Origin: Candidatus Woesearchaeota archaeon
GTDB lineage: Archaea > Nanobdellota > Nanobdellia > Woesearchaeales > UBA10216
Assembly: GCA_016192905.1 (NCBI GenBank)
Contig: JACPTG010000003.1
Location: 1-64,000 of the forward strand
Direction of reading: 5' to 3'
Length of the DNA stretch: 64,000 nucleotides
Below are positions 6,304 through 14,021 of the stretch, piece after piece (positions within the stretch are counted from its first letter, which is position 1; each line of letters opens with the position of its first letter). Below the pieces are notes generated by a model. It was not told where the DNA came from. It ran no database searches and saw nothing but the letters and a program-made list of their open reading frames with translations. Made by a program: the position numbers and the translations under genes.

Positions 6304-7599
6304 ATGGATGCCGGGCTTATAAGGGATTACCTTGCTGAATTCTCCAAAAGGCAGCCGGCAGGAAAGCCTGTCCCCAGGCAGCTGGAGGTCGCCTTGAAGG
6401 AAAAATTCATCATTTCCACTGTGGGGCCGCGGAGGGCAGGCAAAACATTTTATTTTCTCCAGCTCATTGACAGGGTAGGCAAAAGGGACTCGCTATACCT
6501 CAATTTTGAGGACACGAGGCTGCTTGACACGGATTTCAGGGAGATAAGGGCGCTCTTAAGGATTTTTGCAGAGTTGTTTGGAAAATACCCCAAATACATA
6601 TTTCTTGACGAGATACAGAACGTGAAAAGGTGGGAGTCTGCTGTCAGGGAACTTTATGACACATTCAAGTACAGGATATTTGTAACCGGCTCTTCCTCAA
6701 AGCTGCTTTCAAAGGAAATCTCAACCCAGCTCAGGGGAAGATCCTTGACATATATGTTCCTGCCTTTTTCCTTTTCTGAATTTCTCGAAAGCAGAAGCTT
6801 CCGGGCCGAAGGGCTTACCAAGGATGAGGAAAGCCTGCTTAAGCACCTTTTGAAGGAATACCTGGAATTCGGGGGCTTTCCCGACGTAGCGTTATCAGAG
6901 GCCAAGGACAAGATTCTGAAGGACTATTTTGATGCCATACTCTTCAAGGATGTTGTTGAAAGGCATAATGTCAGAAACCTTCATCTCGTGAACCTGATAT
7001 TCAAGCAGATGATAGGCAATTTTTCAAAGGAATTCAGCGTCAACGCCATGTATAACAACTTCAAGTCGCAGGGGGTTAAGGCCTCAAAGGACACAATCTA
7101 CAGGTATTTGAACTTCTTTGAGGACTCCGTGTCAGTATTCTTCCTCAAAAGGCATTCTGAGAAAATAAGGGTAAAGGAATCCTGGCCAAGAAAGGTTTAC
7201 CTGTCTGATACAGGGCTGTCAAGGGTTTTGAAATCCTCAGAAGACCTTGGAAAACTTATGGAGAACTGCGTTTTCCTGCAGCTGCTGAGATTGAAGAATG
7301 ACAGGCCTCTTATGGAAATAGCCTATTACAAGGACAGCTCTGGAAAGGAAGTTGACTTTGTCGTAAAGGACGGCGATGAAATTGAACAGCTGATTCAGGT
7401 GACGTACGCTTCTGGTTTTGCGGACGTAAGAAAAGAGGAAATGGCAAATTTGGCCGATGCCTCCAAATACCTGAAATGCGGCAACCTGAAGGTTGTTACA
7501 TGGGATTGCGAGGGCCAGAAAAATGTGGATGGGCATCCTGTGGAATTCATACCCCTTTGGAAGTGGCTTTTGGGCGCTGCAAAGGAGCGGCAAAAATAA
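6304..7599 (+). CDS. DUF4143-family ATPase (AAA_14)
   Basis: 431 residues. Walker A GPRRAGKT at residues 41-48, Walker B YIFLDEIQN near 98-106, and a TGSSS sensor motif near 136 define the AAA_14 P-loop module. The C-terminal half, with YLSDTGLSRVLKS and the nuclease-like KEVDFVVKDGDE segment, is the DUF4143 region. Such ATPases are abundant and mobile in archaea; their cellular role is poorly defined. A TATA element (ttatatat) lies just upstream. A related protein is encoded at 44919. Confidence 0.9.
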   Translation: MDAGLIRDYLAEFSKRQPAGKPVPRQLEVALKEKFIISTVGPRRAGKTFYFLQLIDRVGKRDSLYLNFEDTRLLDTDFREIRALLRIFAELFGKYPKYIFLDEIQNVKRWESAVRELYDTFKYRIFVTGSSSKLLSKEISTQLRGRSLTYMFLPFSFSEFLESRSFRAEGLTKDEESLLKHLLKEYLEFGGFPDVALSEAKDKILKDYFDAILFKDVVERHNVRNLHLVNLIFKQMIGNFSKEFSVNAMYNNFKSQGVKASKDTIYRYLNFFEDSVSVFFLKRHSEKIRVKESWPRKVYLSDTGLSRVLKSSEDLGKLMENCVFLQLLRLKNDRPLMEIAYYKDSSGKEVDFVVKDGDEIEQLIQVTYASGFADVRKEEMANLADASKYLKCGNLKVVTWDCEGQKNVDGHPVEFIPLWKWLLGAAKERQK

Positions 7600-7684
7600 C
7601 AAACTATATAAGGCAATACAAGTATGGACGAGTAAGGGGGGCTGGTGGAATGATATATAGAGGTCTTCAATACTGAACACGATA

Positions 7685-7715
7685 AGATTGCCATGAAAAA
7701 CAGGGAAAATGCGGA
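7685..7715 (+). repeat. 31-bp repeat, second copy of 5744-5774
   Basis: Same sequence as 5744-5774 by eye. It lies immediately 3' of the decayed DUF433/DUF5615 pair. Confidence 0.6.
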
Positions 7716-7724
7716 ATTTGGAAC

Positions 7725-7965
7725 TTACTGCTTCAGTTTCCTTACCCTTATGCGGCCTTCCTCGACCACTATGAACTTGCCTTCGGATTCATTAAGAATA
7801 CCCATGGACAATTGCGGGAAATATTTCTTCGCCTTCCCTGAAAGTCCATCCCTGTGCAACCCTGGCAATAATCTCGTATACAGCCACTCTTGTCCCCTTT
7901 ATTACGGGCTTGCCTACCATAATCTTCGGGTCCACCACAATCCGCTTCATGAAGTCTTTATCCAT
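7725..7965 (-). pseudogene. Collapsed DUF433/DUF5615 TA pair
   Basis: From 7965 the frame reads MDKDFMKRIVVDPKIMVGKP and VIKGTR, almost matching the DUF433 gene at 33617. It jumps from RVAQGWTF to EGEEIFPAIV, losing about 30 residues, and stops at 7792. A further stretch (FIVVEEGRIRV) matches only the very end of the DUF5615 toxin at 33295. Most of the toxin and part of the antitoxin are deleted. Confidence 0.75.
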
Positions 7966-8015
7966 AGTCCCATGTATGGCCTGGGCGTATTTAAAGCTTG
8001 TGACAAAAAGGAGAG

Positions 8016-8105
8016 TTTAATAACTACTGCGGGGAGAACGGCATGATGGTAAGCACTAAGGTTGGGCAGCTAATAAGGCAGGATGGAGTTCAGCTTGGAG
8101 GCTGA
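8016..8105 (+). pseudogene. Remnant of RHH-like gene before HEPN
   Basis: The frame FNNYCGENGMMVSTKVGQLI matches the C-terminal half of the 240-398 protein (FKNYCLENGMKVSTKVEQMM). Its N-terminal half is missing. Confidence 0.6.
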
Positions 8106-8122
8106 GCCGGTGGAGGTTAAGG

Positions 8123-8488
8123 ATGAAGGAATTCACTAAGGGCTGGCTTGAGAAAGCGAGATCGGATCTGGAAGTAGCCAAGGACATGTTCAAGCTTGGA
8201 AAGTACGACTATGCCGCTTTCTGGTGCCAGCAGGCTGCTGAAAAAGCCCTCAAAGCATTGCAAATAGAACGAGAGGGCAAATTTGACAAAATACATGACC
8301 TTTCCCTGCTTTCCACAAAACTTAAGGCCCCACCTGAGATCATTGCAATTTGCAGGGAGTTGACAATGGCCTATACCTATACGAGGTATCCTGACGTTTC
8401 AGAGAAAAACCCTGAGATGAGACAGATATCAAAGGAGTTCATTGCAAAAGCGGAGGATGTGCTGTCGTGGACAAGAAAAAATCTTTAG
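8123..8488 (+). CDS. HEPN domain protein
   Basis: 121 residues. KGWLEKARSDLEVAKDMF and FWCQQAAEKALKAL match the PF05168 HEPN core, with YTYTRYPDVSE near residue 90 and a C-terminal Trp-rich helix (LSWTRKNL). GGAGG lies before the ATG. It overlaps the MNT gene at 8467 by 22 nt. As in the 395 locus it is probably an RNase-type toxin inhibited by its MNT partner. Confidence 0.88.
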   Translation: MKEFTKGWLEKARSDLEVAKDMFKLGKYDYAAFWCQQAAEKALKALQIEREGKFDKIHDLSLLSTKLKAPPEIIAICRELTMAYTYTRYPDVSEKNPEMRQISKEFIAKAEDVLSWTRKNL

Positions 8489-8784
8489 TAAAAAATCTGA
8501 AGGCCTTCAAGCAAAAGGCGTGTCGGAACATACGCATATCAAACCTCATACTCTTTGGCTCATACGCCACCGGAAAAACCCACAGGTGGAGCGATGTGGA
8601 CCTGATAGTTGTCAGCCCTGATTTCAGGGGAATGAACTTCTTCCAGCGGGGAGCAAAGATGTACGGCTACTGGCACCTAAAAAAGCCGGTTGATTTCCTA
8701 TGCTTCACACCGGAGGAATTCCAGAGGAAGAGGGATGGGATAACAATTGTGAACCAGGCATTGAAGGAGGGCGTGGCAATATGA
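8467..8784 (+). CDS. MNT antitoxin of the HEPN pair
   Basis: 105 residues from a GTG start. GSYATG, then WSDVDLIVV form the nucleotidyltransferase core, and VDFLCFTPEEF is the shared C-terminal block. It overlaps the HEPN gene by 22 nt. Its last codons overlap the start of a truncated third gene at 8781. Confidence 0.86.
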   Translation: MDKKKSLVKNLKAFKQKACRNIRISNLILFGSYATGKTHRWSDVDLIVVSPDFRGMNFFQRGAKMYGYWHLKKPVDFLCFTPEEFQRKRDGITIVNQALKEGVAI

Positions 8785-8942
8785 GCAGGCGGCTTCAGGC
8801 ATTGGTACGGAATAGTCAGGTCAATAACTGGAAAACTTCCCTGGTAGTCAGCACCTTTCCCTGCTTTTTCAGCAATTCCTCCCTATCAAGGGAAACTTTA
8901 TATGCCTCATGGCTTCAAATTGGATTGGGTGAAGCAGTATGA
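8781..8942 (+). pseudogene. Truncated second MNT gene
   Basis: It starts MSRRLQALVR, matching the 1822 frame (MSRQLQALMR), then leaves homology after about ten codons and continues as unrelated sequence. It implies a former HEPN-MNT-MNT arrangement. Confidence 0.5.
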
Positions 8943-9061
8943 ACAATCAGAAAAATATGAAGATAGTGACAATTGACGATTCATCATTTGAAAGAAAGAT
9001 AAAAGGGCTGCTGGATAAGGCCGCAGGGGTGGTTGAATGGTCCAAACGAAAACTCTTGTAA
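8939..9061 (+). pseudogene. Short fusion ending in a HEPN C-terminus
   Basis: A 40-residue frame follows a TATA element (actttatatg, about 8895). It begins MNNQKNMKIVTIDD and ends KAAGVVEWSKRKLL, like the last helix of HEPN proteins (VVKWSRQKL at 395, VLSWTRKNL at 8123). The HEPN body is absent. A small antitoxin start fused to a HEPN end is the likeliest reading. Confidence 0.45.
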
Positions 9062-9161
9062 TTGCGGGGAAATTCAGGGACAGGGCCAATTACATGTCGG
9101 CCCTGCTTAGGGAATGGCATAATCAGTTTGCTGATAAAGCGTATTGGGGGCGTAAGCTGAA

Positions 9162-9497
9162 CTACCAGATTTCCCTCAGGCCCTTGGCGCTGAGCTCAAA
9201 TGCGTTGCCCTTTGCGGGCGGATTCTCCAGGGCAGCGGAGGAGCGAATCAGTGGTTCAACGTCCCCCTGCCTGAACCTCAGCAAAAGCACAGACAGCTTG
9301 CCCCTAAACCTTTCGTCAACGAAGTCGGAGTCATTTGTGACAAGCACGCGTCCTTCTGAAAAGCAAGCCTTGGCTATATCCAAGTCCGCAGTGCCCTTCT
9401 TCACCAGTATCACGTCGCTGCCTCTACGCCGCAAAAAAGCGTATAGCTCAGAGTGGACATTCTCATCCAGCAAGAACTTAGTTTGCGACAAGGACAT
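9162..9497 (-). CDS. DUF5615 PIN-like toxin
   Basis: 111 residues. FLLDENVHSELYAFLRRRG carries the first acidic pair, and VLVTNDSDFVDERF the second motif of the PIN-like DUF5615 (Mut7-C-related) nuclease family. It follows and overlaps the DUF433 antitoxin by 20 nt, the standard order. It is predicted to be an RNA-cleaving toxin. Length and motifs look intact. Confidence 0.85.
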   Translation of the reverse strand: MSLSQTKFLLDENVHSELYAFLRRRGSDVILVKKGTADLDIAKACFSEGRVLVTNDSDFVDERFRGKLSVLLLRFRQGDVEPLIRSSAALENPPAKGNAFELSAKGLREIW

Positions 9498-9717
9498 AAT
9501 TTTTGCCTTTAGTTATGTCGGCAGCGTAAGACAGGGCGGCTTTGATATGTTCCATCCTGAGGCTGGGGAAAGCCTTAACTATCTCCCCGCTGGATTTCCC
9601 GTCCTCCAGCATCTCCAGGACCTGCCAGACCATGACACGGGTGCCCTTGAAAGTAAGCTTGCCATGGCAGATGTCAGGGTCGGCAACGATGTATCTGTTA
9701 ATTTGAACTGTTCGCAT
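9478..9717 (-). CDS. DUF433 antitoxin
   Basis: 79 residues from the ATG at 9717. VADPDICHGKLTFKGTRV is the conserved DUF433 opening, followed by a helix-turn-helix-like segment (SSGEIVKAFPSLRMEHIKAAL). A TATA element (ttttataaat) about 25 nt upstream fits a nearly leaderless mRNA, so upstream in-frame ATGs are less likely. It precedes and overlaps the DUF5615 toxin. Confidence 0.85.
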   Translation of the reverse strand: MRTVQINRYIVADPDICHGKLTFKGTRVMVWQVLEMLEDGKSSGEIVKAFPSLRMEHIKAALSYAADITKGKNYVLVAN

Positions 9718-9856
9718 AAAATGTGCGTGTCTAAAGGGATTTATAAAACTTTTGCCAGACCTTACAGCCCACCGCAAATTATGCAGAAGTGGCTGAATGT
9801 GCCAAGGATGCAGGTTAAAAAGCTAAAGGAACAGCTCAAAAAACTAAGACAACAGT

Positions 9857-9912
9857 AGCGCTTAGTAAAAAAGGGTGTAACTGAAATCAGGATAAGCAAA
9901 AAGAGGGGTAAG
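9857..9912 (+). repeat. Orphan copy of the giant-gene leader
   Basis: cgcttagtaaaaaagggtg and the following codons for IRISKKRGK match the leaders at 11124, 12405 and 13958. Here it ends after a few codons and is followed by the PIN gene at 9948 instead of a surface protein. Confidence 0.7.
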
Positions 9913-9947
9913 CTGAAATCAAACTGATAGGAAAAAAGGGGGGAAAA

Positions 9948-10475
9948 ATGAAAAGGGCTTTCTTTGATACTTCGGTTTATGGCGAGCTCATTGATAATGA
10001 CACGCATCTGGGTCTTGTTGCACAAAAGGCAGGGGTACGACTTAGAATATTCGGTTCTACAACAGTCAGAAGAGAACTGGAGGCTGTGCCCGACATAACC
10101 CTGGTTACAAGAGGCAGATTCAGAGGCCTTGGCCTAAGACAGCTCATTGTAATGCTTTATAACCAGCTCATTGCGACTGGCGGGGAGATAAGCGACAATG
10201 ACCTGATAGAAGTGCTAAGCCTTCGCTATAAAATTGAATGCTCCAAACTAAGAACATCCAAAAAAGACATGATGAACGACTTTAGGATAGTTGCTGCAGC
10301 ATGCATGCACAACATGCGCATCTTTGCTTCAGCAGACAAGCAACAGCTTTCCTACGAACCCCTGTTTAGGGAGATAAACGCCAGCTACCAGCTTGACACG
10401 CCAGAATTTGTCCCTTACGCTTCACTTATAACGAATCTGAAAAACGAACAGGAGGGTGGGGACAGTGAAGAGTAA
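9948..10475 (+). CDS. PIN-domain ribonuclease toxin (intact)
   Basis: 175 residues. RAFFDTSVYGELIDN holds the first Asp, IFGSTTVRRELE the conserved Ser/Thr-Glu region, DMMNDFRIVAAACMHNMRIF the third acidic motif and FASADKQQL the last Asp. It is full length, unlike the related genes at 2054, 2476 and 34132. A GGGGGG-type leader (gataggaaaaaagggggg) before the ATG recurs upstream of 10688. Its stop directly abuts the stop of the convergent mini-antitoxin at 10476. Confidence 0.82.
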   Translation: MKRAFFDTSVYGELIDNDTHLGLVAQKAGVRLRIFGSTTVRRELEAVPDITLVTRGRFRGLGLRQLIVMLYNQLIATGGEISDNDLIEVLSLRYKIECSKLRTSKKDMMNDFRIVAAACMHNMRIFASADKQQLSYEPLFREINASYQLDTPEFVPYASLITNLKNEQEGGDSEE

Positions 10476-10619
10476 TTATCCTGAATGCCTCCTCTTGAAT
10501 TCCTCTATCGCCTTCCTGAAAGCTGGCTCTGACTTGGCAGCCCTGAGAGCCTCCATGAACTCCGTCCACTCCGCAGAATCAGCCAAAGGCTTACGTTCCT
10601 TAAGTAGTTTTGAGGTCAT
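10476..10619 (-). CDS. 47-residue mini-antitoxin, convergent with PIN
   Basis: MTSKLLKERKPLADSAEWTE, then EPAFRKAIEEFKRRHSG, has the same helix pattern as the mini-antitoxins at 2251 and 34967. The start at 10619 is chosen because a TATA element (gtttataaag) lies about 24 nt upstream on the minus strand. It is tail-to-tail with the PIN gene with no spacing. Confidence 0.65.
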   Translation of the reverse strand: MTSKLLKERKPLADSAEWTEFMEALRAAKSEPAFRKAIEEFKRRHSG

Positions 10620-10687
10620 ACAGGACCACCATATTCCTGGCTTTATAAACATTTTCCAAAATGATAGGAAAAAAGGGGGGAAGGATA

Positions 10688-11053
10688 ATGGCAGGAGATG
10701 AAGAAAACAAGCCTGCAAGAGCATATCAAAGGAGGTTGAGCAGGTCAATGGACAAGAAAGGAGCAGCTAAGCCTGATTTGGCGCACATGAAGAGAAGGAT
10801 ATTGGCAATCATTTCAAAACATGACGTTATCCGGGCAGGAATATTCGGCTCTTACGCGAGGGGGGAGGCAAAAAAATCCAGCGATTTGGACCTGCTAATC
10901 CAGTTCAGGGGAAGCAAAAGCCTCCTGGACCTTATAGGGCTCAAACAGGAGCTTGAAGATGGACTTGGCGTTAGGGTTGACTGCCTGACTTATAAGTCAA
11001 TACATCCTAAACTAAAGGACAGAATACTCGGAGAAGAGGTTCGCATTAAATGA
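10688..11053 (+). CDS. MNT nucleotidyltransferase
   Basis: 121 residues. FGSYARGEAKKSSDLDLLIQF is the nucleotidyltransferase core, and LLDLIGLKQELEDGLGVRVD and the C-terminal RILGEEV match MNT partners of DUF86-type HEPN proteins. It has an N-terminal extension rich in Lys/Arg. Its stop overlaps the start of a HEPN remnant (ATGA). A truncated relative lies at 1822. Confidence 0.85.
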   Translation: MAGDEENKPARAYQRRLSRSMDKKGAAKPDLAHMKRRILAIISKHDVIRAGIFGSYARGEAKKSSDLDLLIQFRGSKSLLDLIGLKQELEDGLGVRVDCLTYKSIHPKLKDRILGEEVRIK

Positions 11054-11133
11054 AAAAAGATGACTCTGTATTTGTAGGCCACATGCCTGAGGCTATTGAA
11101 AGGCCATGGACTGGCAACAGCAGCGCTTGGTAA
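11050..11133 (+). pseudogene. N-terminal remnant of DUF86-type HEPN
   Basis: MKKDDSVFVGHMPEAIE matches the start of DUF86 HEPN proteins and overlaps the MNT stop as expected. After about 18 residues the frame runs into the giant-gene leader copy and stops. The HEPN toxin is deleted while its MNT partner is intact. Confidence 0.6.
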
Positions 11134-11456
11134 AAAAGGGTGTAACTAAAATCAGATTAAGCAAAAAGAGGGGGAAGGTAGCTGTAAGGGCAATACTATT
11201 GATAGCTGCAGCGTTCCAGCTTTTCCTCGCTGTAAAAACCCTTGCAGTCCCGGCAGGCTGCCAGTTCTCAACCAACTGCCCGAGCGGCAACCATACTGTG
11301 CTGTACGTCAAGAACGAAACATCAGCAGGGCTGATAGCCGAGGAAGTGCAGGAGTACGAGGAGCTTACAGTTTACCAGCTGGACATTGTCAGGAAGCAGC
11401 AGGCTGAAATAGGCGAGCTGAGAAAGGCGGCAAGGGAGATGAAGAATGGGGAATGA
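11106..11456 (+). CDS. Collapsed surface protein: giant-gene N-terminus fused to S74 tail
   Basis: 116 residues. The leader IRLSKKRGKVAVRAILLIAA, the signal peptide and FSTNCPSGNHTVLYVKNETS match the start of the gene at 14022. The frame then passes directly to SAGLIAEEVQEYEELTVYQL, the end of an S74 chaperone, and a coiled-coil tail. The whole stalk is missing. An ATG exists in frame here at 11106, unlike in the other copies. It may be a relic or a small secreted protein. Confidence 0.6.
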   Translation: MDWQQQRLVKKGVTKIRLSKKRGKVAVRAILLIAAAFQLFLAVKTLAVPAGCQFSTNCPSGNHTVLYVKNETSAGLIAEEVQEYEELTVYQLDIVRKQQAEIGELRKAAREMKNGE

Positions 11457-11625
11457 GCTTGGAAGAAAGGGGGTGACCGCCAGTAAGAGCACGGCGTTGA
11501 GGTGTAAGCTCATGATGTTCAAAAACGAAGCTAAAAGGAGCCTGATAACATGGATAAGGGAATTGAAAAGAGCCAACGGGATTGATAGTCAGCTTAGTTT
11601 CAGAGGCGATGGGGGAGGGCGTTGA
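11446..11625 (+). CDS. Small basic protein upstream of PIN-like gene
   Basis: 59 residues: MGNELGRKGVTASKSTALRC, then FKNEAKRSLITWIRELKRA. The first 15 codons are the same as those of the HTH-MNT gene at 12716, as part of a direct repeat. The helical basic-acidic segment could be an antitoxin for the PIN-like gene at 11638. It is unrecognised otherwise. Confidence 0.4.
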   Translation: MGNELGRKGVTASKSTALRCKLMMFKNEAKRSLITWIRELKRANGIDSQLSFRGDGGGR

Positions 11626-11637
11626 AATATAGCTGCT

Positions 11638-12105
11638 ATGATGAAAGTGATGATAGACTTGGATGTTGTGACCGTGGCGGCATGGGGAAAGTCAGGGCAA
11701 GACACTCAATCAGCCAGGAGATTCCTTGGCCGGGTGGCGAATGGCGAATTTGAGGTGTACACCCCGTTCTTCCTGTTTGAGTTATTATCGAAATGGAATT
11801 ATACGGCTCTTGTTGAAGAAATAAAGGACTTTTACATAAAAAATACCGCTACCTTCCTCACAAATGAGGAGATAGATGCACGATTCACTGATAATGGGAT
11901 TGATGACGCCAGAATATTGCTGGAGCTTGAAAAGAACGGCGTAAAGGATGAGGATGCCTTCCTGGTTTTGGTCGCATCAGCATTCAACCTTAGCCTTATC
12001 ACTTTTAACAGGAAGCACCTGAAAAACAAAAAAGAACGAATAAACGAGGTGTTGGTAATAAATGGTCTCAGCACTACTGAAATCATCGGGCCAGAAGAGA
12101 TTTAG
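11638..12105 (+). CDS. PIN-like ribonuclease
   Basis: 155 residues. MIDLDVVTVAAWG holds the first Asp, FFLFELLSKWN the conserved Glu, GVKDEDAFLVLVASAFNLSL the later acidic residues, and LITFNRKHL a position usually occupied by T-x-D. It overlaps tail-to-tail by 23 nt with a small minus-strand gene at 12083, the same arrangement as the other PIN genes here. A second ATG lies at 11641. Confidence 0.65.
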   Translation: MMKVMIDLDVVTVAAWGKSGQDTQSARRFLGRVANGEFEVYTPFFLFELLSKWNYTALVEEIKDFYIKNTATFLTNEEIDARFTDNGIDDARILLELEKNGVKDEDAFLVLVASAFNLSLITFNRKHLKNKKERINEVLVINGLSTTEIIGPEEI

Positions 12106-12235
12106 TGTTGCCTCTGAGCTTGGCTTTCCTTTTAAGCCACTCAGTAGTAAGACCGGCCTTAAGCTTATCAGCAAGTTTGATAGGGTCAACATCGGCAGGT
12201 ATAAGGAGCTTCCACTTTTTAGTTTTAAGGGACAT
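12083..12235 (-). CDS. 50-residue protein convergent with PIN-like gene
   Basis: MSLKTKKWKLLIPADVDPIK, then KLKAGLTTEWLKRKAKLRG. A TATA element (ttttatatat) lies about 20-25 nt upstream on the minus strand. Basic and helical; its sequence differs from the DP-x-FR family, so it may be a separate antitoxin type. Inferred from its position. Confidence 0.5.
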   Translation of the reverse strand: MSLKTKKWKLLIPADVDPIKLADKLKAGLTTEWLKRKAKLRGNTKSLLAR

Positions 12236-12329
12236 GAGCACTGCTATGGAATGCCGATATATAAAAGTATTGGCTGGAAAAGGGCATAATGGAAATCAGA
12301 CTGCAAAAAAGAGGGGAAAAAGGGCAAAA

Positions 12330-12377
12330 CGTGTTTTGCTTGATACAAACGTGTATGAGAATATACTGCTGCTGTAA
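12330..12377 (+). pseudogene. PIN N-terminal remnant after a leader copy
   Basis: The frame RVLLDTNVYENILLL contains the PIN first motif and stops at once. Just upstream, in another frame, are codons for EIRLQKRG, similar to the giant-gene leader. This is another junction of surface-protein leader and PIN gene. Confidence 0.55.
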
Positions 12378-12404
12378 AAGCGCAAACATATTAAACACAT
12401 AAAA

Positions 12405-12762
12405 AAAAGGTGTAACTAAAATCAGATTAAGCAAAAAGAGAGGGAAGATAGCTGTAAGGGCAATACTATTGATAGCTGCAGCGTTCCTGCTGTTCTTCGC
12501 CGGAAAAACATTTGCAGTCACTGTAGGCTGCCAGTTCTCAACCAGTTGCCCCACAGGCAACTACACTGTACTGTACGTTAAGAACGAAACATCAGCAGGG
12601 CTGATAGCCGAGGAAGTGCAGGAGTACGAGGAGCTTACAGTTTACCTGCTGGACGTAGTAAAAAAACAGCAGGCTGAAATAGGCGAGCTGAGAAAGGCGG
12701 TAAGGGAGATGAAGAATGGGGAATGAGCTTGGAAGAAAGGGGGTGACCGCCAGTAAGAGCAC
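12405..12762 (+). repeat. Direct repeat of 11124-11503
   Basis: About 350 bp covering leader, signal peptide, S74 tail and the first codons of the following gene, highly similar to 11124-11503 with scattered substitutions. The first about 170 bp also match 13958-14140 at the start of the giant gene. Confidence 0.85.
12469..12726 (+). CDS. Second collapsed surface protein (signal peptide plus S74 tail)
   Basis: 85 residues from a TTG. It goes from the signal peptide and GCQFSTSCPTGNYTVLYVKN straight to SAGLIAEEVQEYEELTVYLL and QQAEIGELRKAVREM. The upstream frame (KIRLSKKRGKIAVRAI) is open to a stop but has no ATG/GTG/TTG, as in the giant gene. Possibly non-functional. Confidence 0.5.
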   Translation: MIAAAFLLFFAGKTFAVTVGCQFSTSCPTGNYTVLYVKNETSAGLIAEEVQEYEELTVYLLDVVKKQQAEIGELRKAVREMKNGE

Positions 12763-13372
12763 AAATTACCTAAATTTGGGTAATATCACCCAAAAATGGG
12801 TGGATTTGCTGCTTCCCTTTTCAGAGGACTACGCGGTCAGGATGACTGAAAGCGAGCTTGCCAGAAAAGCCCGAATCGCCCAGCAAAGCGCATCCAGGCA
12901 TCTGGCCAAGCTGGTGTCTCTAAACCTTATACGTTATGAAAGGCAGGGCCGCAATAAGGTATTTTACCTGGACCTGGAACTCCACACGGCAAGAATACTC
13001 CTTACCCTTATTGAAGCGCGCAAGTCGCTTAATTTCTGCTTAGCCCATACGGAAATCTCAACCATAATAGGCGAACTTCTGCAGGATTGCGAAGGGCTTA
13101 TACTCTTTGGCTCGTACGCTGCCGGGAACTTTGGCCAGGAATCCGACCTTGACCTCATAATCCTTGGCAAAGCCAAAAGGTTAGCTGTGCAGAAAATAAA
13201 GCAGAGGCGGGCCATAGAGATTAACGAGCATTATTCAGGCTATGATGAATTCGCAAAAAAGCTGCAATCCAGAAACCCCCTTGCATTGGAAGTCATGAAA
13301 AATCGTATATTATTCGGCAACATTTCAAAAATCGTGGACATATTCCTGAGGCTGGCTCATGAACGAAGATAA
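12716..13372 (+). CDS. Winged-helix plus nucleotidyltransferase fusion (HTH-MNT)
   Basis: 218 residues. Residues about 20-90 form a MarR/ArsR-like winged helix (ESELARKARIAQQSASRHLA, then LNLIRYERQGRNKVFYLD). Residues about 120-190 are the nucleotidyltransferase (LILFGSYAAGNFGQESDLDL). The fusion probably binds its own promoter as well as modifying or inhibiting the HEPN partner at 13359, whose start it overlaps by 14 nt. The first codons come from the repeated block. Confidence 0.82.
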   Translation: MGNELGRKGVTASKSTNYLNLGNITQKWVDLLLPFSEDYAVRMTESELARKARIAQQSASRHLAKLVSLNLIRYERQGRNKVFYLDLELHTARILLTLIEARKSLNFCLAHTEISTIIGELLQDCEGLILFGSYAAGNFGQESDLDLIILGKAKRLAVQKIKQRRAIEINEHYSGYDEFAKKLQSRNPLALEVMKNRILFGNISKIVDIFLRLAHERR

Positions 13373-13841
13373 GATAAAGTGGTGCATAAGGCAAAAAAAG
13401 GGAATAAGCCTCACAGAGCCAAAGCAGCATTTGGCCAAAGCCTACATGAGCGAGGCAGACGATACACTGGAAAACGTCTTCCTGGCAAAGGGAAAATGGA
13501 AGGTTATAACCGCGTATTATGCCTGCTATAATGCATTGTACTCCATATTGGCAATGTGCGGGATAAAATGCGAGATACATGACTGCACCATTGAACTTAT
13601 GGGCCTTTTTGATTTTGCCGCTTCGGACATCAAATATATTAAAATGCTCAAGGAGGACAGGATACGGACACAATACCATCTCCAGGACATAGTGCTTAAG
13701 GAAGAAGCAAAGCCAAAAATTTTTGTCTCAAAATGCAAAGGCGTGCTAGCCAGCCTGGACTCAAAGCAGGTGGAAGACGTAAGAAAGAGAATAGAGAGAC
13801 TGAATCTTGGAACGGCCCAGGATGGTGGAAACGATGACTAG
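13359..13841 (+). CDS. HEPN toxin paired with HTH-MNT
   Basis: 160 residues. A helical protein with AYYACYNALYSILA and a clear R-x5-H motif (RIRTQYH, residues 101-107), the RNase signature of HEPN proteins. It overlaps the preceding gene by 14 nt. It looks intact. Confidence 0.78.
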   Translation: MNEDKIKWCIRQKKGISLTEPKQHLAKAYMSEADDTLENVFLAKGKWKVITAYYACYNALYSILAMCGIKCEIHDCTIELMGLFDFAASDIKYIKMLKEDRIRTQYHLQDIVLKEEAKPKIFVSKCKGVLASLDSKQVEDVRKRIERLNLGTAQDGGNDD

Positions 13842-14021
13842 TCACCCTGAATGCTTCCAGAAGGGGGTGGCGCTGAAAGCCTTGCCATTATTTTGCGCCA
13901 GTACACGAAGAGTCAGCATGCTACGATTAATTATTAAGTAAGATATTAAGTAAGCAAAAAGGGTGTAACTAACATCAGGATAAGCAAAAAGAGGGGGAAG
14001 GTAGCTGTAAGGGCAATACTA

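Noticed and set aside
7693-8046. Plus-strand 117-codon frame
   Set aside because: It is the reverse strand of the decayed DUF433/DUF5615 pair, whose minus-strand frame matches a known intact copy.
9037-9858. Plus-strand 273-codon frame
   Set aside because: It is antisense to the clear DUF5615 and DUF433 genes at 9162-9717; only its first codons relate to the HEPN/MNT remnant.
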